64,000 nt of DNA from an uncultured Clostridia bacterium (lineage in GTDB: Bacteria > Bacillota > Clostridia > Christensenellales > Borkfalkiaceae). Position numbers and translations under genes: made by a program. Below are positions 8,882 through 16,855 of the stretch, piece by piece. How positions within the stretch are numbered: position 1 is the first letter of the stretch; every line of letters begins with the position of its first letter. The DNA is taken from assembly GCA_947624445.1 (NCBI GenBank), contig CANQKF010000005.1:31138-95137 (forward strand), given 5' to 3'. The notes beneath the pieces are model-generated. The model had not been told where the DNA came from, did not search any database, and saw only the letters and a program-made list of their open reading frames with translations.

Positions 8882-10228
8882 ATGGATAGGATTCAAGCAT
8901 TGAAAGAGAGAAAAGAGGCGCTGAAAGGGGCGGGAAAGGAGATCCGCGCGAAGATCGCGGCGCTCGTGGACGAGGCAAGTTTCGTCGAACTCTCCGCCTT
9001 CAGCTTTTCCGAGCAGGCATTTTTCGAGGAGGCGACGAGCGGCGAAGGGGTCGTCACGGGCTTCGCGACGATCGGCGGCTATCCTTTCTATATTGTCGCG
9101 CAGAACTTCGCGCAGAACTTCGGAGGGCTCTCCAAGGCGAACTGCGAAAAGATCGCCCGCGCGCTCTCGGGCGCGGAGAAGCAGGGCGTGCCCGTCGTCT
9201 ATCTCCTGCATTCGCACGGCGTGAAGGTGGGGGAGGGCGTCCACGTGCTCGAAGGGATCGCGGAGCTGCTTCTCAAAGCGACCCAGCTCAAAGGGACGAT
9301 CCTGCAGTTTGCCGTGCTCGACGGCGAGGTCTTTGGCAGTTCCGCCGCGCTCGCCTCAATCGCGGACGTCGTATTTTTCACCGAGGGCGCTTCGCTCTGC
9401 GTGAGCTCGCCCTTCGTGCTCTCCGCAAAGGCGGGGAAGAACCTGAAGCCCGAGGAAGTGGGGGGCTATGCCGCGCTCGCGGGGGCAAATCTGCCCGCGG
9501 TCAAGGTGCGCGACATGAAGGAAGTCTGCGCGAAACTGCTTGCGATCTCCGAACTTCTGCGCATTCCCACGGTGGACGCCGAACTCAACGCGCCCGCGCC
9601 CGCGCTGAACAGCGACGCCTCGGCGAAGAATTTGCTTTCCCTCCTCGAAGGCGGCGTGGAGCTCGGCGCGAACGCCTGCCCCGAGGTGCACACCGTGCTC
9701 GGGCGGCTGGGCGGCGTTTCCGTCGCGGCGGTCGTGTTCGACGGAATGCAGATCACCGCGGAGAATCTCCGCAAGATCCGCAGCTTCGCGGAGCTCGCTT
9801 GCTGCTACTCCTTGCCCTTCGTCACCTTTGTGGACTGCGCGGGCGTTGCGCCTTCGATGGAGGTCGCCGCAAGTCCCGTCCTGCGCGAGATGGGCGAATA
9901 TCTCAACATGCTCGACGCCATCGACACGGCGAAGATCGCCGTCGTCACGGGCAGGGCGGTCGGGCTCGGGTATAGCCTGTTCGCGGCGAAATCGGCGGGC
10001 TTCGACTATACCTTCGCGCTCGCGACCGCACAGATCGCGCTCTTCGACGACGCGGTCGGCGCGCAGATCGAATTCGGCGGCGCGGGGGACGCGGAAAAGC
10101 TCGCGGCGGCATATGCCGAGGCGCATGCCGATCCCGTCCACGCGGCGAAGGGCGGCTACCTCGACGACATCGTGGAGCCGCAATTCCTCAAACAATATCT
10201 GATCGCGGCGCTCGAAACGCTGAAGTGA
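8882..10228 (+). CDS. Divergent acyl-CoA carboxylase/decarboxylase carboxyltransferase subunit (MmdA/12S-like)
   Basis: GEGVVTGFATIGGYPFYIVAQNFAQNFGGLSKANCEKIARAL, MQITAENLRKIRSFAELACCYSLPFVTFVDCAG; canonical GGA oxyanion motifs altered. Confidence 0.8.
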   Translation: MDRIQALKERKEALKGAGKEIRAKIAALVDEASFVELSAFSFSEQAFFEEATSGEGVVTGFATIGGYPFYIVAQNFAQNFGGLSKANCEKIARALSGAEKQGVPVVYLLHSHGVKVGEGVHVLEGIAELLLKATQLKGTILQFAVLDGEVFGSSAALASIADVVFFTEGASLCVSSPFVLSAKAGKNLKPEEVGGYAALAGANLPAVKVRDMKEVCAKLLAISELLRIPTVDAELNAPAPALNSDASAKNLLSLLEGGVELGANACPEVHTVLGRLGGVSVAAVVFDGMQITAENLRKIRSFAELACCYSLPFVTFVDCAGVAPSMEVAASPVLREMGEYLNMLDAIDTAKIAVVTGRAVGLGYSLFAAKSAGFDYTFALATAQIALFDDAVGAQIEFGGAGDAEKLAAAYAEAHADPVHAAKGGYLDDIVEPQFLKQYLIAALETLK

Positions 10229-10235
10229 GGGGGAC

Positions 10236-10571
10236 ATGGAAGGTTTGTTGTTGCTGTTCGACGGCATTCATCTCGAGGGCGGGATCGGCATGGCGGCATT
10301 CTACGCCGTGTTCGGGTTCGTATTCGTCTTTCTCGGGATCACTCTGCTCATCCTCATTCTCACGGTCATCGGCAAGGTGATGGAGAAGATCAACGCCCGC
10401 CGCGAGCAAAAGGAGAGCGTGCCCGCGCCCGTGCGGAGGGAGCCGCGCCCCGAGATCGAGGCGGGGATCCCGCCCGAGATCGTCGCGGCGATCACCGCAG
10501 CCCTTGCCGTTGCGCTCGAAGAGGAACACGGCGCGTGCGACTTTGTCGTGCGCAGGATCAAAAAAATTTAA
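10236..10571 (+). CDS. OadG-family gamma subunit of Na+-pumping decarboxylase
   Basis: Single N-terminal TM (GFVFVFLGITLLILILTVIGKVM) plus hydrophilic tail, PPEIVAAITAALAVALEEE; operon position. Confidence 0.8.
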   Translation: MEGLLLLFDGIHLEGGIGMAAFYAVFGFVFVFLGITLLILILTVIGKVMEKINARREQKESVPAPVRREPRPEIEAGIPPEIVAAITAALAVALEEEHGACDFVVRRIKKI

Positions 10572-10583
10572 GGAGACACAACC

Positions 10584-10928
10584 ATGCGCAATTTCATCAT
10601 CACGGTCGACGGAAAACGGTATGAAGTGGGGGTCGAAGAGGTCGGCGCGGCAGCTTCCGCGCCCGTTCCCGCAGCGCCCGCCGCAAAACCTGCGGCGCCC
10701 GCACCCGCGCCCGCGGGCGGCACAAAGGTGCTCTCGCCCTTCCCCGGGCTCATCAAGAACTTACTCGTGCAGAGCGGCGCGTCCGTCAAGAAGGATCAGC
10801 CCATCCTCGTGCTCGAAGCGATGAAGATGGACAACGATATCACGGCGCCCTGCGACGGCGTCGTCACCGTGCTCGTCCAAAAGGGCGCCAATGTGGAATC
10901 GGACGCCGTGCTTGCCGTCGTCGGATAA
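10584..10928 (+). CDS. Biotin carboxyl carrier protein of decarboxylase
   Basis: Ala/Pro linker and biotinylation motif VLEAMKMDNDI. Confidence 0.93.
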   Translation: MRNFIITVDGKRYEVGVEEVGAAASAPVPAAPAAKPAAPAPAPAGGTKVLSPFPGLIKNLLVQSGASVKKDQPILVLEAMKMDNDITAPCDGVVTVLVQKGANVESDAVLAVVG

Positions 10929-10941
10929 ATCGGAGTAACCC

Positions 10942-12129
10942 ATGCAAAGCAGTTTGATCGCGCTCAATATCGGCGAAATCTTTTCCAAGCTCTGGAGCTC
11001 GATGGGCATCTCGCAGGGCGGCGACGTGTGGAAGAACTACATCATGCTCGTCATCGCCTGCGTGCTCTTCTTTCTTGCGATCTTCAAGAAGGCGGAGCCG
11101 ATGCTCCTGCTTCCCATTGCCTTCGGAATGTTTCTCATCAATATCCCCGGGGCGGAAAAGATCCTGTGGGGGACTTATACCGACGAGGCGCATACCTACG
11201 ACCTCGTGGTCAACCGCGGGCTCCTCTGGTATCTCTACTACGGCGTGGATAAGGTCATCTATCCGCCGCTCATCTTCCTCGGGATCGGCGCCATGACGGA
11301 TTTCGGCCCGCTCATCGCCAACCCCAAGAGCATGCTCATCGGTGCGGGCGCCCAGCTCGGGATCTTCATCGCGCTCTTCGGCGCGATCCTGATCGGGTTC
11401 GACGGCGCCTCCGCCGCGGCGATCGCCATCATCGGCGGGGCGGACGGCCCCACGGCGATCTACGTCGCCAAGATGCTCGCGGAAAACCTCGTGCCGACGA
11501 TCGCCATCGCGGCGTATTCCTATATGGCGCTCATCCCCTTCATCCAGAAGCCCGTCATGCGGCTTCTGACGACGAAGAAGGAGCGCTCCATCCGCATGAA
11601 GCCCCTGCGCAGGGTCTCGAAGGTCGAGAAGATCATGTTCCCGATCATCGTCACGCTCGTCGTCGGCCTGCTCTTGCCCGACGCCATTCCGCTGCTCGGC
11701 ATGCTCATGCTCGGCAATCTGTTCCGCGAATCGGGGGTCGTCGAGCGGCTCTCCTCGCAGGCGCAGAACGGGCTCATCAACACGGTCACGATCCTGCTCG
11801 GGGTCGCCGTCGGGTGCAAGGCGAAGGGGGATGTGTTCCTCTCCGTCCAGACGCTCGGCATCATGGCGATCGGCATCATCGCCTTCTACTGCGGCACGAT
11901 CGGCGGCATTCTCACCGCGAAGCTCATGTGCAAGATCACGAAGGGGAAGATCAACCCGCTCATCGGGTCCGCGGGCGTCTCGGCCGTGCCCATGGCGGCG
12001 CGCATCTCCGAGGACGTCGGGCGGGAGACCGATCCTTCCAACCATCTTCTCATGCACGCCATGGGACCCAATGTTGCGGGCGTCATCGGCTCGGCGCTCG
12101 CCGCGGGCATTCTGCTCGCGATCTTTTAA
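10942..12129 (+). CDS. Sodium ion-translocating decarboxylase beta subunit (OadB family)
   Basis: GAMTDFGPLIANPKSMLIGAGAQLGIF, GGADGPTAIY, AAYSYMALIPFIQKP, SAGVSAVPMAARISE. Confidence 0.95.
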   Translation: MQSSLIALNIGEIFSKLWSSMGISQGGDVWKNYIMLVIACVLFFLAIFKKAEPMLLLPIAFGMFLINIPGAEKILWGTYTDEAHTYDLVVNRGLLWYLYYGVDKVIYPPLIFLGIGAMTDFGPLIANPKSMLIGAGAQLGIFIALFGAILIGFDGASAAAIAIIGGADGPTAIYVAKMLAENLVPTIAIAAYSYMALIPFIQKPVMRLLTTKKERSIRMKPLRRVSKVEKIMFPIIVTLVVGLLLPDAIPLLGMLMLGNLFRESGVVERLSSQAQNGLINTVTILLGVAVGCKAKGDVFLSVQTLGIMAIGIIAFYCGTIGGILTAKLMCKITKGKINPLIGSAGVSAVPMAARISEDVGRETDPSNHLLMHAMGPNVAGVIGSALAAGILLAIF

Positions 12130-12147
12130 GCCGTACGGAGTTTTGAT

Positions 12148-13581
12148 ATGAAAAAAGTAATGATCATGGACACGATCCTCCGCGACGCGCACCAATCGCA
12201 GGCGGCAACGCGGATGCGCACCGAGCAGATGATCCCCGCGCTCTCCGCGCTCGACGACATCGGCTATTTTTCCCTCGAGGGATGGGGCGGCGCGACCTTC
12301 GATACCTGCATGCGCTTTTTGAACGAGGATCCGTGGGAGCGGCTGCGCACCCTGCGCAAATACCTCCAAAAGACGCCCATCCAGATGCTCCTGCGCGGGC
12401 AGAATCTTCTCGGCTACCGCAACTATGCGGACGATCTCGTCGAGAAGCTCGTCGAAAAGTGCTTCGAAAACGGCATCGGCGTCATCCGCGTGTTCGACGC
12501 CTTGAACGATCCCCGCAACATCGAAGCCTCGATGAAGGCGATCAAAAAATACGGCGGGCAGCTCCGCGCAAAGGATCCGCGCCGCGGGATCTGCGAGGCG
12601 GCGATCTCGTATACGACGGGCCCCGCCTACGATCTCGAATACTTCGTCAACCTCGCAAAGACGTATGAATCCATGGGCGCGGACAACATCTGCGTCAAGG
12701 ACATGGCGAACCTTTTGTTGCCCTTCGACGCCTATCAGCTCGTCACGGCGCTCAAAGCCGCGCTCCGCCCCGAGACGAAACTGCATCTGCACACCCACAA
12801 CACGACGGGCACGGGCGACATGGTCAACCTCATGGCGATCCTGGCGGGGGTGGATATCGTCGATACGGCGCTCTCGCCGCTCGGGAACGGAACTTCGCAG
12901 CCCGCGACCGAGGCGCTCGTCGCCACTCTCCGCGGGACGGAGTACGATACGGGCATCTCGCTCGAAAAACTCATTCCCATCGCCGCGCACTTCAAAAAGG
13001 TCGCGGCGGAGCTCGAAAAGGAGGGCTCGCTCAATCCGAAAGTGCGGCAGGTCGACGTCAACACCCTCATCTATCAGGTGCCGGGCGGCATGCTCTCCAA
13101 CCTCATGAACCAGCTCAAAAAGGCGGGCAAAGAGGATAAACTTCCCGAAGTGCTCGCCGAAGTGCCCAATGTGCGCAGGGATTGCGGCTATCCGCCGCTC
13201 GTCACCCCGAGTTCGCAGATCGTCGGCACGCAGGCCGTGATGAACGTCGTCATGGGCGAGCGCTACAAGATGGTCACCAAGGAGACGCGCGACCTCTTTG
13301 CGGGCAAGTACGGCAAAGTGCCGATGCCCGTGAACGAGGAGATCGCCGCCAAGATCCTGAAGGGCGAGAAGCGCATCACCTACCGTCCCGCAGACGACCT
13401 CGAGCCCGAGTACGAAAAGCTCAAGGCGGAGCTCGTCGCAAAGGGATTCTACACGCAGGAGGAGGACGTGCTTTCCTACGCCTCCTTCCCCGAAGTCGCC
13501 GAGAACTTCTTCAAGTGGAGAAAGGCGAAGAACGAAGGGGTCGATTCCGACCTCGCCAAGAGCGGCGTCTATCCCGTGTGA
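12148..13581 (+). CDS. Oxaloacetate decarboxylase alpha / 5S-type carboxyltransferase (without C-terminal biotin domain)
   Basis: MDTILRDAHQSQAATRMRTEQM, CVKDMANLLLPFDAY, LHTHNTTGTGDM, PGGMLSNLMNQL. Confidence 0.93.
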   Translation: MKKVMIMDTILRDAHQSQAATRMRTEQMIPALSALDDIGYFSLEGWGGATFDTCMRFLNEDPWERLRTLRKYLQKTPIQMLLRGQNLLGYRNYADDLVEKLVEKCFENGIGVIRVFDALNDPRNIEASMKAIKKYGGQLRAKDPRRGICEAAISYTTGPAYDLEYFVNLAKTYESMGADNICVKDMANLLLPFDAYQLVTALKAALRPETKLHLHTHNTTGTGDMVNLMAILAGVDIVDTALSPLGNGTSQPATEALVATLRGTEYDTGISLEKLIPIAAHFKKVAAELEKEGSLNPKVRQVDVNTLIYQVPGGMLSNLMNQLKKAGKEDKLPEVLAEVPNVRRDCGYPPLVTPSSQIVGTQAVMNVVMGERYKMVTKETRDLFAGKYGKVPMPVNEEIAAKILKGEKRITYRPADDLEPEYEKLKAELVAKGFYTQEEDVLSYASFPEVAENFFKWRKAKNEGVDSDLAKSGVYPV

Positions 13582-13679
13582 GCGATGGGGACCCGCACCG
13601 AACATTTCATGGCATTTTCGAGCGAGGGACGTCTGTTCCTCGCTTCCGCATTGCAAAAAACCGCGGGGAGGCGATACGC

Positions 13680-14909
13680 ATGCGAGTGATCGTCATCGGC
13701 GGGGGCGCGAGCGGGCTCATGGCGGCATATGCCGCGGCGGCAGGGGGCGGCGACGTCCTCCTTCTCGAGAAGAACGAAAAGCTCGGCAAGAAGATCTACA
13801 TCACGGGCAAAGGGCGGTGCAATCTCACGAACGACTGCCCGCCCGAAACCTTTTTGCAGAACGTCGTGCACGGGGAGAAGTTCCTGCGCGGCGCGATCTA
13901 CGCCTTTCCGCCCGCGCGCACCATGGAGTTCTTCGAAGCGCAGGGACTGCCGCTCAAAGTGGAGCGCGGAAACAGGGTGTTTCCCGTTTCGGACAAGGCG
14001 AGCGACGTCACCAAAGCGCTCGAGCGCGCCTGTTTGCAGGCGGGCGTCCGGATCCGCCTCAACACGGAAGCGAAGGGGATCGCACGGCGCGGAGAAGCAG
14101 TCTGCGGCGTCGTCACGGCGCAGGGAGAACTTCCCGCGGACGCAGTGATCGTGGCCACGGGCGGTCTCTCCTATCCCTCGACGGGTTCGACGGGAGACGG
14201 CTACAAATTTGCCCTGAACGCGGGGCATGCGGTCACGCCGCGCACGCCTTCCCTCGTCGGCATCGAGGCGGAGGGCGTCTCGTCGGCGCAGGGGATCGCC
14301 GTAAAAAATTGCACGCTGACGGCAAAACGCAGGGAAAAGACGATCTTTTCCGCGCAGGGCGAACTGCTCTTTACCCATTACGGCGTCTCGGGGCCGCTTG
14401 TTTTGACGCTCTCGGCGCTCGTCACGCGGGATGTCCTCCCGCAGATCGGCTGTACGCTGGACTTCAAGCCCGCGCTCGATGAAAAGAAACTCGACGAGCG
14501 GCTCCTGCGGGATTTTTCGGAGCGCGCCAACGAACAGATGAAGAATGTCATGCGCGGGTTGCTTCCCGCAGAGCTTGGGCTGCTCGTCCTCCGCGCGGCG
14601 CAGATCCGCGCCGAGAAACAGGCCAATGCGGTGACGCGGGAGGAGCGCATACGGCTTCGCAACGCGCTGAAAGCCTTTCCGCTCTCCCTCAAAAAACTCC
14701 GCGGCTACGATGAGGCGGTGGTCACTTCGGGCGGGGTGGAACTTTCGGAGATCGATCCGAAAACGATGCAGTCCAAAAAGGTAAAGGGACTGTTCTTCTG
14801 CGGCGAGACGCTCGATTGCGACGCCTACACGGGGGGATTCAACTTGCAGATCGCCTTTGCAACGGGCTATTCTGCTGGGATGGGGGCGCTAAAATGCACT
14901 TTAAGATAG
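13680..14909 (+). CDS. NAD(P)/FAD-dependent oxidoreductase, HI0933/BaiN family
   Basis: MRVIVIGGGASGLMAAYAAAAGGGDVLLLEKNEKLGKKIYITGKGRCNLTND; GGFNLQIAFATGYSAG. Confidence 0.92.
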   Translation: MRVIVIGGGASGLMAAYAAAAGGGDVLLLEKNEKLGKKIYITGKGRCNLTNDCPPETFLQNVVHGEKFLRGAIYAFPPARTMEFFEAQGLPLKVERGNRVFPVSDKASDVTKALERACLQAGVRIRLNTEAKGIARRGEAVCGVVTAQGELPADAVIVATGGLSYPSTGSTGDGYKFALNAGHAVTPRTPSLVGIEAEGVSSAQGIAVKNCTLTAKRREKTIFSAQGELLFTHYGVSGPLVLTLSALVTRDVLPQIGCTLDFKPALDEKKLDERLLRDFSERANEQMKNVMRGLLPAELGLLVLRAAQIRAEKQANAVTREERIRLRNALKAFPLSLKKLRGYDEAVVTSGGVELSEIDPKTMQSKKVKGLFFCGETLDCDAYTGGFNLQIAFATGYSAGMGALKCTLR

Positions 14910-14929
14910 TACTATGTTACGCATAATAC
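14909..14929. repeat. Dispersed palindromic element (copy C)
   Basis: GTACTATGT-TAC-GCATAATAC; overlaps last base of the upstream gene stop codon. Confidence 0.75.
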
Positions 14930-14979
14930 TCTCCAAAGGCGCGAAAAATTTTTTCGGGAACCCTGTTTTGCGATTTTCC

Positions 14980-15008
14980 TTGACAGGCGGGCGCGGTTCC
15001 TGTATAAT
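14980..15008 (+). promoter_or_regulatory. promoter of aroH-cmk fusion gene (TTGACA-17-TATAAT)
   Basis: TTGACA 14980-14985, TATAAT 15003-15008. Confidence 0.8.
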
Positions 15009-15056
15009 ATTACACGATTGTGATTTCGATTACGGAACTGCAGGGAGAAAACTCGT

Positions 15057-16061
15057 ATGGTAGTCATCCGCGGCGCAACGACGCTCGAACATGATGAAAA
15101 GGAGGAGATCCGGCGCGCGGTCGCAGAGCTTTTGGAGCAGATCGCCAACCGCAATTCGCTCAAAAAGGATGAGATCGTGAGCATCGTCTTTTCCTCGACC
15201 TCGGATATCCATTCCTATTATCCCGCGAAGGCGGCGCGCGAGGCGGGATACGGCAGCTGTTCGCTCTTCTCGGCGCAGGAGCCCGAGATCGACGGCGGGC
15301 TCGCGCTCTGCATCCGCGTGATGCTCTTCGTCGAGAAGGATATGACGCCCCATCACGTCTATCTGCGGGGGGCGAAGGTGCTCCGCAGGGACCTCGCCGT
15401 GTTCAACGTCGCGATCGACGGCCCCGCCGGCTCGGGAAAATCCACGGTCGCGAAGCGGATCGCGCACGATTATCATATTTTATATCTCGATACGGGCGCC
15501 ATGTACCGCGCCTGCGCCATGAAGGCGCTCGAGGCGGGGGCCGACCTCGATAACGAGACCGAGCTCATGGATATTTTCCGCGATATGCAGCTCGACGTCG
15601 TCTATGAGGGCGACGTGCAGAGGACAATCCTCGACGGGCGGGACGTCTCCGAGGAGATCCGCCGTCCCGAGATCTCGACGGCGGCCTCGATGGTCTCCAA
15701 GCATCCGAGCGTCAGGATGCACATGGTGGAAAAGCAGCGGGAGATCGCGGGGAAGAATTCCTGCGTGCTCGACGGGCGGGACATCGGCACCGTCGTGCTG
15801 CCCGACGCCGACTTCAAATTTTTCCTCACGGCGACGCCCGAGGTCCGCGCCAAGCGGCGGTACGACGAGCTCGTCGCCAAGGGGCACCAGGTGGATTTCG
15901 AGGAACTCAAGCGGGAGATCGTCCGCCGCGACGACCGCGATTCCACGCGCGCGCTCGCCCCGCTCAAACAGGCGGAGGACGCGATCGCGGTCGATACCAC
16001 GGGCATGACGATCGAGGAGGTCGTCGCCTTCGTGAAACGCAAAATGCAGGAGAAGATCTGA
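15057..16061 (+). CDS. Fusion: N-terminal AroH-type chorismate mutase and C-terminal (d)CMP kinase
   Basis: N-term VVIRGATTLEHDEKEEIRRAVAELLEQI..HHVYLRGAKVLRRDL; C-term VAIDGPAGSGKSTVAKRIA, YLDTGAMYRA, VLDGRDIGTVVLPDADFKFFL. Confidence 0.93.
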   Translation: MVVIRGATTLEHDEKEEIRRAVAELLEQIANRNSLKKDEIVSIVFSSTSDIHSYYPAKAAREAGYGSCSLFSAQEPEIDGGLALCIRVMLFVEKDMTPHHVYLRGAKVLRRDLAVFNVAIDGPAGSGKSTVAKRIAHDYHILYLDTGAMYRACAMKALEAGADLDNETELMDIFRDMQLDVVYEGDVQRTILDGRDVSEEIRRPEISTAASMVSKHPSVRMHMVEKQREIAGKNSCVLDGRDIGTVVLPDADFKFFLTATPEVRAKRRYDELVAKGHQVDFEELKREIVRRDDRDSTRALAPLKQAEDAIAVDTTGMTIEEVVAFVKRKMQEKI

Positions 16062-16855
16062 TGGCGGAAACCGTCAGGGCGCCCGAAGCGCCCAAAAAAC
16101 TGACGCGCAAGGAGAAGAAGGCGCTCCGCAAGCAAAAGATCCACCAGAAGCGCGCCGAGCGGGTGAAAAAGGTCCGTTTGTTCCCCGCAAACAAGAAGGG
16201 CTATCATGTGATGCACTTCATGAATCTCTTGCGCGTACTTTTTTATCCCGTGCATTTTCTCGTCTATCCGTTCAAACTGCACGGGCACAAGAAGGTGGGG
16301 AAGGGCGCCTACATCTACATGGGCAACCATTATTGCATCTGGGACATCTTCTATCCCGCGCACACGACGTGGGAGGGCGTGCACTACCTCGCGAAGCAAT
16401 CGGTGCTCGAAGCGCCCGTGCTGAATTGGTGGGCGGTGGAGATCGGCGCGATCGGCGCCATGCGCGACGGCTCGGACGTGCGGACGGTGATGGAGTCCAT
16501 CAAGGTGCTCCGCAACGGCGAGAAGCTCTCGATGTTCCCCGAGGGGACGCGCAACAAGAGCGGGGGCGACGAATTCCTGCCCTTCCACGGCGGGGCGGCG
16601 CTGCTCGCGATCAAGACCAAGACGCCCATCATTCCCTTCGTCATCTGCAACCGTCCGCGCGTGTGGCACGTCACGCACGTCGTGTTCGGCGAGCCCATGG
16701 AACTCTCCGAATACTACGACCGCAAGCTCACGCCCGAGGACTATGCCGCGGCGGATGAAAAGCTCCGCGACCGTCTCTACGCGCTCCGCGCCGAATTCCG
16801 CGCGTCGCGGGAGAAGAAAAAGAAAACGAAAACGAAAGCGAAGAAGCGCCCGTGA
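16061..16855 (+). CDS. 1-acyl-sn-glycerol-3-phosphate acyltransferase (PlsC family)
   Basis: LysoPL acyltransferase pattern MGNHYCIWDIFYP, MFPEGTRNKSGG, TKTPIIPFVICN. Confidence 0.92.
   Translation: MAETVRAPEAPKKLTRKEKKALRKQKIHQKRAERVKKVRLFPANKKGYHVMHFMNLLRVLFYPVHFLVYPFKLHGHKKVGKGAYIYMGNHYCIWDIFYPAHTTWEGVHYLAKQSVLEAPVLNWWAVEIGAIGAMRDGSDVRTVMESIKVLRNGEKLSMFPEGTRNKSGGDEFLPFHGGAALLAIKTKTPIIPFVICNRPRVWHVTHVVFGEPMELSEYYDRKLTPEDYAAADEKLRDRLYALRAEFRASREKKKKTKTKAKKRP

Noticed and set aside
13728-13745. GCGGCATATGCCGC palindrome in the HI0933-like gene
   Set aside because: A 14-bp palindrome made of common Ala/Tyr/Met codons is within chance in a GC-rich coding region.
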